From Desulfobacteraceae bacterium UBA2174 (GTDB taxonomy: Bacteria > Desulfobacterota > Desulfobacteria > Desulfobacterales > UBA2174): DNA of 57,333 bases. The stretch is taken from assembly GCA_002327445.1 (NCBI GenBank), contig DCWA01000010.1, positions 1-57,333 on the forward strand, in the 5' to 3' direction. Below are positions 8,818 to 17,726 of this stretch, piece after piece (within the stretch, counting starts at the first letter, position 1; the number at the start of each line of letters is the position of its first letter). The translations under genes and the position numbers were made by a program. A model generated the notes under the pieces. It had not been told where the DNA came from and did not search any database. It saw nothing but the letters and a program-made list of their open reading frames with translations.

Positions 8818-10974
8818 ATGTCAGAACCCCTATGCCCGGTGCGGTCCACCATCGATCAGATCGAGCGGATCTGCCAGTCCAACGCCTTGGTCAACCCCAA
8901 GAGCCGGCGCATCACCGAGGAAATCCTGGAGTTGCTCAACGACGTGGCCTGGGGTCGGGCCGGAAGCGATCACCTGTCCTCCATCAAGGCCCTGGGCGAG
9001 GAATTGGCCCAGCACGACAACAAACCGGAATGCACGCGGGTGGCCCAGCTCGTCGAGGATGCCGTCACCGTTCACCTGGAAACCTTTGAAAGCCATGTCA
9101 GAACCCACAACTGCGCCACTGGCGAATGCGTCAAGCTGGCGCCGGCACCCTGCCAGATGGCCTGCCCGGCCGGCATCGACGTGCCCACCTACGTCACCTT
9201 GATCGGAATGGGGCACGACGCCGAGGCCATATCGGTGATCCGCAAGGACAACCCGTTCCCCTGGGTCTGCGGACTGGTGTGCACCCGACCCTGCGAAATG
9301 ATGTGCGTCCGTGGCCGCATGGACGAGCCGGTGTCCATCAAGTTTCTCAAGGCCTTTGCCGCCGAACGGGCTATGTCGGAGCGGTCCTACCAGAATCCCC
9401 CCAAGGCCCCGGACAAGGGCCGGAAGGTGGCCATCGTGGGCGCCGGGCCGGCCGGCATGAGCGCTGCCTACTATTTGGCGCTCAAGGGCTACGGGGTGGA
9501 GGTGTTCGAGGACCTGCCCATGGCCGGCGGCATGATCATGGTGGGCATCCCCCGCTACCGGCTTCCCCGGGAGGTGATCGACCGGGAAGTGGGCATGCTG
9601 GAGGAACTCGGGGTCGTGTTTCACTTCAACACGCGCTTCGGACGCGACGTGACCCTGAATTCCCTGAAAGACGCCGGGTTCGAAGCCTTTTTCATCGCCA
9701 TCGGCGCCCATGGATCCTTCCGGCTCAACATTCCCGGCGAGAGCGACTACCCCCGGGTCAGCGACGCCATCTCCCTGCTCAAAAAGGTGGCCCTGGGGGA
9801 CCGCAACATCCCGGGCCGGCGCGTGGTGGTGGTGGGCGGCGGCAACGTGGCCATCGACGCCGCCCGGACCTGCCTGCGGCTCGGCTGCGAGTCGGTGACC
9901 ATCGCCTATCGGCGGACCCGCAACGAGATGCCCGCCGACATCGAGGAGATCGAACAGGCCGAGGAAGAGGGGATCGAGATCACTTTCCTCACTATCCCGG
10001 TGGCGGTGGAGGGGAAAGACGGCCAGGTGACGGGGCTCCGGTGCCTGCGGGCCAAGCTGGTGGTGAAAGAGGGGACCGATCGGCTCTATCCCAAGCCGGT
10101 GGAGGGGAGCGAATTCGTCCTGCCGGCGGATGCGGTGATCGCCGCCATCGGCCAGCAGGTGCAGACCGAATGCCTGCAGACGGTGGAGGGGCTGCACTGG
10201 AGTCGGCGCCAGACCATCGGCGTCGATTTGGCCTGCATGCAGACCGACCTGCCGGGTGTCTTTGCCGCCGGCGATGCCGTCACCGGTCCCGCCACGGTGA
10301 TCGAAGCCATCGGCGGGGGCAAGCGGGCGGCCGAGGCCATCGACCGCCACCTCTCCGGACTGCCCCAGCCCAAGATGCCACCGGTGCCGGTGAGGCGGGC
10401 CCGAACCCCCTGGATCGAGATGACCGCGGCCGAGAAGGCCGGCCGCCGGCGCCCCGAAATGCCCTTGCTCAACATCGACCGTCGGCGCCTGATGTTCCAG
10501 CAGGTGGAGCTGGGATACAGCGAAGACGATGTCCGCCGTGAGGCCGGCCGCTGTCTGCGCTGCGACATCTGCCGCCGTTGCGGCCTGTGCGTGGAAATCT
10601 GCCGGGATCGGATGAAGATCGGCGCTCTTCATTTCGGCTACATGAACTTCGACCAACCCGGTCCGACGGATTTGAAAATCACCGAGAAAAAATGCATTCT
10701 CTGCGGCGCCTGTGCGGCCAATTGCCCCAACGAGGCCATTCGCATCGAGGACCGCAACGGGGAGCGGATCCTGAGCCTCTGTGGAACGATCCTGAATCGC
10801 CGGCCGCTGATCACCTGCGCCGACTGCGGGGCCGTCATCGGCACCGAAGCTTATATTCAGCACATGAATCGCAAGATTCTGGCCGCCGAACAAACCATCG
10901 ACACCGTCTATCGCTGCGCCGAGTGCCACCGGAAGCATCAGGCGCAACTCAGCGTGGACTTGGCGCGCCTCTAG
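8818..10974 (+). CDS. GltD-like NAD(P)-dependent flavoprotein with extra Fe-S domains
   Basis: Soluble FAD oxidoreductase related to the glutamate synthase small subunit, NfnB and dihydropyrimidine dehydrogenase domain II; 718 residues. After a ~100-residue helical N-terminus comes the Fer4_20-type site (CQMACPAGIDVPTYV...CGLVCTRPCEMMC). FAD binding is at VAIVGAGPAGMSAA, NAD(P)H binding at VVVVGGGNVAIDAART, and the FAD tail at GVFAAGDAVTGP. The C-terminus adds CDICRRCGLCVEIC and CILCGACAANCP ferredoxin sites, then two CxxC pairs (CADC, CAEC) that may bind zinc. The start at 8818 has only a weak GAGGGTGG ribosome site. In this operon it should feed NAD(P)H electrons to the ferredoxin and molybdoenzyme, or the reverse. 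Confidence 0.85.
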   Translation: MSEPLCPVRSTIDQIERICQSNALVNPKSRRITEEILELLNDVAWGRAGSDHLSSIKALGEELAQHDNKPECTRVAQLVEDAVTVHLETFESHVRTHNCATGECVKLAPAPCQMACPAGIDVPTYVTLIGMGHDAEAISVIRKDNPFPWVCGLVCTRPCEMMCVRGRMDEPVSIKFLKAFAAERAMSERSYQNPPKAPDKGRKVAIVGAGPAGMSAAYYLALKGYGVEVFEDLPMAGGMIMVGIPRYRLPREVIDREVGMLEELGVVFHFNTRFGRDVTLNSLKDAGFEAFFIAIGAHGSFRLNIPGESDYPRVSDAISLLKKVALGDRNIPGRRVVVVGGGNVAIDAARTCLRLGCESVTIAYRRTRNEMPADIEEIEQAEEEGIEITFLTIPVAVEGKDGQVTGLRCLRAKLVVKEGTDRLYPKPVEGSEFVLPADAVIAAIGQQVQTECLQTVEGLHWSRRQTIGVDLACMQTDLPGVFAAGDAVTGPATVIEAIGGGKRAAEAIDRHLSGLPQPKMPPVPVRRARTPWIEMTAAEKAGRRRPEMPLLNIDRRRLMFQQVELGYSEDDVRREAGRCLRCDICRRCGLCVEICRDRMKIGALHFGYMNFDQPGPTDLKITEKKCILCGACAANCPNEAIRIEDRNGERILSLCGTILNRRPLITCADCGAVIGTEAYIQHMNRKILAAEQTIDTVYRCAECHRKHQAQLSVDLARL

Positions 10975-11039
10975 CCGTTTCGGCCGCCGCCGGGGCGGCG
11001 CCGGCGGAGAGGGGTGCGCAGGGGAGAAAGGAAGAGGGG

Positions 11040-11249
11040 ATGACGTTTCGAAAAGGTCAGCGCGTGGAGTTGTTCCGCGAGTCGCGGGATGAAAGCTGGG
11101 AGGCTTACATGAGGGAGTATATCGGCTGCCATGGTGTGGTGACCGATCCGGATACCAGCATCAACGATCCGGATGCCCTGGTGGAGGTCAGCCTGGAGGG
11201 GAAGGGGACCCACCGCTTTCCCCAGGATTGCCTGCGGCCGCTGGAATGA
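11040..11249 (+). CDS. Small hypothetical protein
   Basis: A 69-residue protein, 65 bp behind the flavoprotein gene and preceded by GGAAGAGGGG. The sequence (MTFRKGQRVELFRES..., GCHGVVTDPDTSINDPDALVEVSLEG, HRFPQDCLRPLE) reads like a small SH3-like or KOW-like beta barrel: basic start, a GVVT turn, then alternating beta strands. No catalytic motif is seen. It may be the last gene of the molybdoenzyme operon. Function unknown. Confidence 0.6.
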   Translation: MTFRKGQRVELFRESRDESWEAYMREYIGCHGVVTDPDTSINDPDALVEVSLEGKGTHRFPQDCLRPLE

Positions 11250-11282
11250 CCGGCGGCCGCCTGGCGGTCAATGCCGCCGTGA

Positions 11283-12083
11283 ATGGATCTATTCGCCATG
11301 TTAATTGAAACCATCGCCCGTGTGGCGCTCCAAGCCGCGGAGCGGAGCGGCCGGGTCCTGTGCCGCTGCTTCGGCAACCTGAGCCGCATCGACAAGAAAG
11401 GCCGCATCGACCTGGTCACCGAGGCCGACCTGGCCTCGGAAAAGGCGGTCGTCGACACCATCCGCGCCCATTTCCCGGATCACGCGATCCTGTCGGAAGA
11501 AAGCGGCCGCAGCGGCAAGAACGACCACGCCACCTGGATCATCGATCCCCTGGACGGTACGACCAATTTCGCCCACAACCTGCCGGTTTTCGCCGTTTCC
11601 ATCGCCTATGCCGAGGACGGCGTGGTCCGCCACGGGACCATCCTCAATCCGGCCCGCGGCGAATTGTTCCAGGCATCGACAGGACAGGGGGCCTCGCTCA
11701 ACGGCCGGCCGATCCGGGTTTCGAACGTTTCCCGCCTGGATTCGGCCTTGTTGATGACCGGGTTTCCCTACGATCTGGACAAGACCCTGGATGCGATCCT
11801 GGAGCGCCTGAAAACCTGCCTGGCAACGGTCCAGGGGGTGAGACGGCCGGGTGCCGCCGCACTGGACCTCTGTGACGTCGCCTGCGGGCGTTGCGAGGGG
11901 TTCTGGGAGGAGCGTCTCAAGCCGTGGGACACCGCCGCCGGTGCGCTGATCGTCTCCGAGGCCGGCGGGCGGGTGACCGATTTCAATGGCAGCCCCTTTT
12001 TACCGGAAATGCCCGCCATCCTGGCCACCAACGGCGCCATTCACCAAGAGCTGGCCGATTTGCTGGAAACGGCGGCGGTTTAG
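11283..12083 (+). CDS. suhB: Inositol-1-monophosphatase family protein
   Basis: Mg2+-dependent phosphatase of the IMPase/SuhB family, 266 residues, normal length. Metal and phosphate ligands are visible: EESGRSG, the DPLDGTTNF motif, and WDTAAGALIVSEAGG near the C-terminus. Members hydrolyse inositol-1-phosphate and related sugar phosphates, and E. coli SuhB also acts in rRNA transcription; which applies here is unknown. It converges on dnaA, and the two stop codons overlap by 4 bp. Confidence 0.85.
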   Translation: MDLFAMLIETIARVALQAAERSGRVLCRCFGNLSRIDKKGRIDLVTEADLASEKAVVDTIRAHFPDHAILSEESGRSGKNDHATWIIDPLDGTTNFAHNLPVFAVSIAYAEDGVVRHGTILNPARGELFQASTGQGASLNGRPIRVSNVSRLDSALLMTGFPYDLDKTLDAILERLKTCLATVQGVRRPGAAALDLCDVACGRCEGFWEERLKPWDTAAGALIVSEAGGRVTDFNGSPFLPEMPAILATNGAIHQELADLLETAAV

Positions 12084-13414
12084 AAATCTCCCGCCTCTAG
12101 CCGTTCACTGATCAGATCCACTTGGCGGCGCAGCCCTGCGTCCGCCTTCATCCCCTGTTCGATGCAGCGGATCGAATGCATCACCGTGGCGTGGTAGCGG
12201 CTGAAGCTGCGCCCGATGGTTTCCAGGGGCGCGTCCGTGTAGCGCCGTGCCAAATAGATCGCCACCTGGCGCGGTCTCAGGAAGCACTTCTTGCGGGACT
12301 GGGACACCACATCGGCCGTCGAAACCCGATACTGGCGGCAGACCAACTGCTTGATGGCCTCGATGGTGATCGACTTGCGGTTGCGGATGATGGTGGCCAC
12401 CACGTTCTCGGCCAGTGAAATGTCGATGGGGACGCCCAGCAGCGAGGACTTGGCGGTGACGCCCGCCAGACCGCTTTCCAGTTGGCGCACGTCGTCCTGC
12501 AGCTCGCTGGCCAGGAAGTCGATCACGTCCGCCGGGAGCTGATGATTCCGGGCGGTCGCCTTCTTCTGCAGGATGCGCACCCGGGTGCGGAAATTGGGCG
12601 GATCGATTTTTGAAATCAATCCGTTGGACAGCCGCGAGCACAGCTTGTCGTTGAGACGGGGAATCTCGCTGGGCAGACAGCAACTGGAGAAAATGATCCT
12701 CTTGCCGCTTTCCTGGAAGCTGTCGAGGGTCTGGGCCAGCTCGATCTGGGTGCGCTCCTTGCCGGTGAGGTAATGGACGTCTTCGAGAAGCAGCACATCG
12801 CATCCGTTGCGGTACTTTTCCTTGAACTGGGGCACCCGGTCGGCCTGGAAGGCCTGGATCATCTCGTTGGTGAAATCCTCGGCCGTGGTGTAAAAGACCT
12901 GTTCGGCCCTGAACTGGGTCAGGATATGATGGCCGACGGCCTGGGCGAGGTGACTTTTTCCCATGCCGGGGCGTGAAATGAGAAAAAGCGCGTTCTGGCT
13001 GCTGCGGTGGCTGGCGGCCAGCGATAGGGCCGCGCTGTAGGCGAAATCGTTGTTGGCGCCCACGACGAACTGGTCGAAGGTGAAATCGCGCCGCAACAGG
13101 CGACCATTATGGAAGCGCGGCCCCGCCTCCGGCAGCGGCAACTGCCGGGCCGGAGGAAGCGCCACCGTTGGGGGCGCATCGCCGATCTCGATTTGCACAT
13201 GGCAGCTCCAGCCGGCCACTTCACTCGACGCCCGCTCCAGCAATTGGCTGTAATGTTCCGCCACCCGCTTGCGGGAAAAGAAATTGGGCGCCTTGAGAAC
13301 CACCGAGCCGTCGGTCCATGACTTGAGCGTCAGGGGTTCGATCCACATTTGGTAGCTATGAGACGGAAGGCACTGCTTAACTGCGGATTTAACCTTGTTC
13401 CAGAGTTCCTGCAT
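12080..13414 (-). CDS. dnaA: Chromosomal replication initiator protein DnaA (divergent)
   Basis: AAA+ initiator that opens oriC, 444 residues from the ATG at 13414 (GGTGAG upstream; a GTG 12 bp earlier is possible). Domain I covers 1-75. The AAA+ core has Walker A SRPGMGKSH (147-155), Walker B VLLLEDVHYL and the sensor region IPRLNDKLCSRLSNGL. Domain IV ends in the DnaA signature. Two oddities: the first Gly of Walker A is Ser, and the DNA-contact loop reads FSRYHATVMHS, one residue shorter than the usual GGRDHTTVxHA with Asp replaced by Tyr. I believe similar forms occur in Desulfobacterota. dnaN, recF and gyrB are not adjacent. Confidence 0.88.
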   Translation of the reverse strand: MQELWNKVKSAVKQCLPSHSYQMWIEPLTLKSWTDGSVVLKAPNFFSRKRVAEHYSQLLERASSEVAGWSCHVQIEIGDAPPTVALPPARQLPLPEAGPRFHNGRLLRRDFTFDQFVVGANNDFAYSAALSLAASHRSSQNALFLISRPGMGKSHLAQAVGHHILTQFRAEQVFYTTAEDFTNEMIQAFQADRVPQFKEKYRNGCDVLLLEDVHYLTGKERTQIELAQTLDSFQESGKRIIFSSCCLPSEIPRLNDKLCSRLSNGLISKIDPPNFRTRVRILQKKATARNHQLPADVIDFLASELQDDVRQLESGLAGVTAKSSLLGVPIDISLAENVVATIIRNRKSITIEAIKQLVCRQYRVSTADVVSQSRKKCFLRPRQVAIYLARRYTDAPLETIGRSFSRYHATVMHSIRCIEQGMKADAGLRRQVDLISERLEAGDF

Positions 13415-14042
13415 ATCAACGCTCACCAACGTGCCGGATCGGAACCGGAGGGGCCTCCGCGAGACAAGACTTCCCATCTCCGCGAAGATCCACTACCCGG
13501 TTGCAAAGGGTGAAAAGTTAAATAAAAACCGTGGATTTTTAGATATTGTGGAACATTTGAGACAGACTTTCAGCAGATGCGGCTCATAGGTAACGGGAGG
13601 CGGAATACATGTCAAACCCTATGGAACCGTATCCGGGCAGCACGGTCTGCAAGTTATCAACAATTTTTATCTATCCGAAATTGTTTATAAAAATATTATT
13701 CAAAATCCAACCCCGTCTAAACACTAGCCTTTTTGGGCGTTGGGATTGTCCAAACATTCTAATCAGATCGAAGGAAGCCGGAGGCGGTGGCGCTTGCAAC
13801 TTATCTTCGAATTTCTCAATTTTCCTTCGAAAAACGTTTGATTCCTTATTCGGGTTCCCAGGTCTGGCGCGGCGTTTCGGTGGCTGTTTACAAATCCGGA
13901 CAACGACGATAGGTTGGCCGGCGGTCATCGGTGGTTGGCATCCTCTTCGGCCCGAAATCCCGGCGGCGCCCCCGGCGCCCGAGGCATCGCGTGGGGTCGG
14001 CCACCCCTCCAGACCACCCGTTGAGCAGATCGGATCCTACGG
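13415..14042. other. Possible oriC region between dnaA and uvrA
   Basis: A 628-bp gap with an AT-rich core (13650-13712) set in GC-rich DNA. TTATCAACA (13654-13662) is one base off the DnaA-box consensus. TGTGGAACA (13548-13556) and TGTTTATAA (13682-13690, reverse sense) are two off; GTGGAT and GATCCAC cores lie near 13490 and 13531. It also holds the divergent promoters of dnaA and uvrA. Boxes are few and degenerate, so the origin call is tentative. Confidence 0.35.
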
Positions 14043-16907
14043 ATGTCCCCATTGACCGACGCGCCCCTGACCGCGGCGCAGATCAGTATTCGCGGCGCCC
14101 GCCAGCACAACCTGAAGAACATCGACCTGACGCTGCCGCGCAACCGCTTGGTCGTCGTTACCGGGTTGTCGGGCAGCGGGAAATCGAGCCTGGCCTTCGA
14201 CACCCTTTACGCAGAGGGGCAGCGCCGCTACGTGGAGTCGCTGTCCACCTACGCGCGCCAGTTTCTCGAGCGGCTCGACAAGCCGGACGTGGATCTGATC
14301 GAAGGGCTGTCGCCGGCCATCGCCATCGAGCAAAAAAGCGCCGGCCACAACCCGCGTTCCACCGTCGGCACGGTGACCGAGGTCTACGATTACCTGCGGC
14401 TGCTTTTTGCCCGCGTCGGCGTACCGTATTGTCCCCGCTGCCAGCGGCCGATTCGCAGCCAGAGCGTCGATGAGATGATCGACCGTGTCCTCGACATGCC
14501 GGAGGGCAGTCGCATCCAGTTGCTGGCCCCCCTGGCCGGCGCCGGGAGCGGTGGCGATCCCGCCAAACGGATTCAGCGTTTGCGCAAACAGGGATTTGCC
14601 CGCATCAAGGTGGGCGACAAGGTCTGGGACATCGAGAGCCTTGAAGCGTCGGCTCTCGATCCGGATCAGCCTCTGGCGGTGGTGGTGGACCGGCTCGTGG
14701 TGGCGGACCGGATTCGCAAGCGCCTGGCCGATTCATTGGAACTGGCCCTGTCAATGACGGACGGGCAGGTCAGGGTGGAACAGTTGGATGCCCGCGGCGC
14801 CGTCGAGGCGGTGTTCGCGTTCAGTGAGAAGGCGGTCTGCGACCAGTGCGGGGCGGCGTTTCCTCCCTTGACCCCGGCGAGCTTTTCGTTCAATTCGCCC
14901 CAAGGCGCCTGCCCCCAATGCAACGGGCTGGGGACCACCACCGCCTTCGACCCGCGGCGCATTGTGCCCGATCCGGAGCTGTCCCTGCGTGAAGGCGCCG
15001 TGGCGCCTTGGGCTCACCGCAGCAGCGTCCATTTCGCTGAATTTCTCGAGGCCCTCGCCGGCGCCTACGGGGCCGATGTACACACTCCCTATCGCCTGCT
15101 CCCCGAGGCCTTCAAGAAGGTCCTGCTCCACGGTTCCGGCACCCGGGAAATCCAATTTTCCTTCGAAAGCAACGGCCGGCCGTATCGCCACGCCCGACCT
15201 TTCGAAGGGGTCATTCCCAACCTGCAGCGGCGCTACCTCGAGACCGTCTCGTCCCAGAGCCGGGAGGAGATCGAGGCCTACATGACCTTCCTGCCCTGTC
15301 CCGCCTGCGGTGGCGCACGGCTCAACGAGGTCAGCCGCAGCGTGCGCTTCAAAGGTCTTTCCATCATCGACATCAGCGCCATGACGGTGGACCGGGCCGC
15401 CGCGTTTTTCGATGGCGCGGTATGCAGCGGCCGGGAGGCGGAGATCGCCCGGCCCATCGTGGCGGAGATTGCGGCCCGCCTCGAGTTTCTGAGGCGTGTC
15501 GGGCTGGGGTATCTTACGGTGGACCGCTCGGCCACGACCCTTTCCGGCGGCGAAAGTCAGCGCATTCGCCTGGCGACCCAGATCGGCTCCCGGCTCACCG
15601 GGGTTCTCTACGTCCTGGACGAACCGAGCATCGGACTTCATCCCAGGGACCATCGGCGTCTGCTGGATGCGTTGTGCCGCATGCGCGACATCGGCAACAC
15701 GGTCCTGGTGGTCGAGCACGACGCCGATACGATTCTGCGTGCCGATCATGTGGTGGATATGGGGCCCGGGGCAGGGGAGGCGGGCGGGTCAGTGGTGTTC
15801 AGCGGTCCGCCCGGGGACCTCCTCCAGGCCGCGGATTCATTGACGGGCCAGTACCTTTCCGGGCGGCGGCGCATCGCCATCCCCGCCGTCCGGCGGCGGG
15901 GCAACGGCGACCAACTGGTCATCAAAGGGGCTTCGGGCAACAACTTGAAGCAGGTCACCGTCGGCTTCCCCCTGGGGTGCTTCATCGGGGTCACTGGCGT
16001 TTCAGGGTCCGGGAAATCCACTCTGGTGCTCGAAACCCTCCACCCCCTTCTGGCCCAGCGTCTTTACGGTGCCAAAAGCCTGGCGGCGGCCAATGATGGC
16101 ATCGTCGGGTTGGAACATGTGGACCGGATCATCCACGTGGACCAGTCTCCCATCGGGCGAACTCCACGGTCCAATCCGGGCACTTACACCGGAGTGCTTC
16201 AGCATATCCGGGAGTTGTTCGCCCACACCCCGGAAGCGCGCATGCGCGGCTACCGGGCAGGACGTTTCAGCTTCAACGTCAAGGGGGGACGCTGCGAGGC
16301 CTGTGGCGGCGACGGCATCGTTCGGATCGAGATGCATTTTTTGCCGGATGTCTACGTGACGTGCGAGGTCTGCCATGGCAGGCGATACAACCGCGAAACG
16401 CTCGACATCCGGTACAAGGGCAAAAACATCGCCGAGGTGCTGGATATGACCGTGGAGCAGGCGCTGGCGTTTTTCGGCCGCATCCAGGCGATTCGGGATA
16501 AGCTGGAAACCCTGATGGACGTGGGTATCGGCTATATTCGGCTCGGGCAGGCAGCCACGACCCTTTCCGGCGGAGAGGCCCAGCGCATCAAGCTGGCGCG
16601 GGAATTGAGCCGCCGCGGCACCGGGCGCAGCGTTTACATCCTCGATGAGCCCACCACCGGCCTGCATGTGGACGATGTGCGCCAACTGCTGGAGGTGCTC
16701 CAGCGCCTGGTGGACACCGGCAATACCGTGATCGTCATCGAGCACCATCTGGACGTGGTCAAGTGCGCCGACTACCTCATCGACCTGGGACCGGAGGGCG
16801 GGGAAGCCGGCGGGCAGGTGGTGGTGACCGGCACACCCGAGGAAGTCGCCGCCCACCCGACATCTCATACCGGCCGTTTTTTACGCAACGTTCTGGATTT
16901 GGGCTGA
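14043..16907 (+). CDS. uvrA: Excinuclease ABC subunit A
   Basis: DNA-damage recognition ATPase of nucleotide excision repair, 954 residues, full length. Two ABC modules are present: Walker A GLSGSGKSS and GVSGSGKST, with signature motifs LSGGESQRIRLATQ and LSGGEAQRIKLAREL. Zinc sites are CDQCGA...CPQCNGLG and CEACGGDGIVRIEM...CEVCHGRR. The UvrB-binding region between them looks normal. The ribosome site before the ATG at 14043 is weak, but the protein aligns from its first residues. The gene reads away from dnaA. Confidence 0.95.
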   Translation: MSPLTDAPLTAAQISIRGARQHNLKNIDLTLPRNRLVVVTGLSGSGKSSLAFDTLYAEGQRRYVESLSTYARQFLERLDKPDVDLIEGLSPAIAIEQKSAGHNPRSTVGTVTEVYDYLRLLFARVGVPYCPRCQRPIRSQSVDEMIDRVLDMPEGSRIQLLAPLAGAGSGGDPAKRIQRLRKQGFARIKVGDKVWDIESLEASALDPDQPLAVVVDRLVVADRIRKRLADSLELALSMTDGQVRVEQLDARGAVEAVFAFSEKAVCDQCGAAFPPLTPASFSFNSPQGACPQCNGLGTTTAFDPRRIVPDPELSLREGAVAPWAHRSSVHFAEFLEALAGAYGADVHTPYRLLPEAFKKVLLHGSGTREIQFSFESNGRPYRHARPFEGVIPNLQRRYLETVSSQSREEIEAYMTFLPCPACGGARLNEVSRSVRFKGLSIIDISAMTVDRAAAFFDGAVCSGREAEIARPIVAEIAARLEFLRRVGLGYLTVDRSATTLSGGESQRIRLATQIGSRLTGVLYVLDEPSIGLHPRDHRRLLDALCRMRDIGNTVLVVEHDADTILRADHVVDMGPGAGEAGGSVVFSGPPGDLLQAADSLTGQYLSGRRRIAIPAVRRRGNGDQLVIKGASGNNLKQVTVGFPLGCFIGVTGVSGSGKSTLVLETLHPLLAQRLYGAKSLAAANDGIVGLEHVDRIIHVDQSPIGRTPRSNPGTYTGVLQHIRELFAHTPEARMRGYRAGRFSFNVKGGRCEACGGDGIVRIEMHFLPDVYVTCEVCHGRRYNRETLDIRYKGKNIAEVLDMTVEQALAFFGRIQAIRDKLETLMDVGIGYIRLGQAATTLSGGEAQRIKLARELSRRGTGRSVYILDEPTTGLHVDDVRQLLEVLQRLVDTGNTVIVIEHHLDVVKCADYLIDLGPEGGEAGGQVVVTGTPEEVAAHPTSHTGRFLRNVLDLG

Positions 16908-17726
16908 GCCACAATAGCGCCCGCCTGATTTCTGCATCCCTGGTTGTGGCGGGTTTCCAGATAGCTGAGGCAGATCAGAAGCCTTTCGGAGGCCGTAGTG
17001 CCGGCGCCCGCAAGACACCCTGGATTCGGCACCCCGGAAACTCGCCGCCAACCGTCCGTCTTCTTGTCGGCGGCGCAAGTCAGCCCCCCGGCTGCCTCGG
17101 TTGATTTCAAATGTCTGAAAGAAGATCAAAAGCCGCACAGCTGTCGTCCGCAAGGCGCCCTGGATCCGGCGCCCCGGAAAACTCGCCGCCAACCGTCCGT
17201 AAGCCCGGGCAGCGCCGCAACTTTGGCGATGCGGCCTTGCAAGATTGAGAGAAATCGTTTCTTTGGCGCATACCCGTTACTGTCCGGGCCAACGGACGGT
17301 AGGCGCCTCAAACAGTTCCGGGGCGGCGGTCCAGTTCGTCCTGCTCCCGCCGGGAGACGATTCGTTGAAAGGCGCCAAGCAAAGGCACTTCGGCCGGGAT
17401 TTTCAGGATTATGAAATTTTTGGAAGGGCGTCCAGGGGGTTGACTTGGCGACCGACCGGGAAGCTGTCTGAGGCGCATAGAGCGCGTTGGCCGCAACCGA
17501 AGCGGCTTTGTGCAAACGGCGCTGCATTTCGATGGTGCACTGACAGATCGCCCACATTATGGCGCGGTTGCGGCCTACGGGCGCTTGGCGCCGAGTTCTT
17601 GCCGGCGGCGCAAGTCAGCCCCCGGCCGTCCCGGTTGGTTTCAAGTGGCGGAATAGGGAGGAAGCCTTTCGGAAGCCGTGATGCCGTCGTCCGCAAGAGA
17701 CCATCAACCTCTCTACCAAAGCACTT
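16908..17726. repeat. Mosaic of structured dispersed repeats (three pieces)
   Basis: No credible gene in this 819-bp gap. Piece A1 (about 16975-17060) has the end block AAGCCTTTCGGAGGCC and the CTCGCCGCCAACCGTCCGT block. Piece A2 (17158-17361) is a near-complete inverted copy of 28961-29214; its arms are CCGTCCGTAAGCCCGGGCAG (17193-17212) and CTGTCCGGGCCAACGGACGG (17280-17299). Piece C (17464-17700) has the same layout with different arms, GCGCGTTGGCCGCAACCG (17482-17499) and CGGTTGCGGCCTACGGGCGC (17565-17584). Confidence 0.8.

Noticed and set aside
6055..10947. Long open frames antisense to the molybdoenzyme and flavoprotein genes
   Set aside because: They mirror the codon structure of GC-rich genes on the other strand, have no ribosome sites and show no family motifs.
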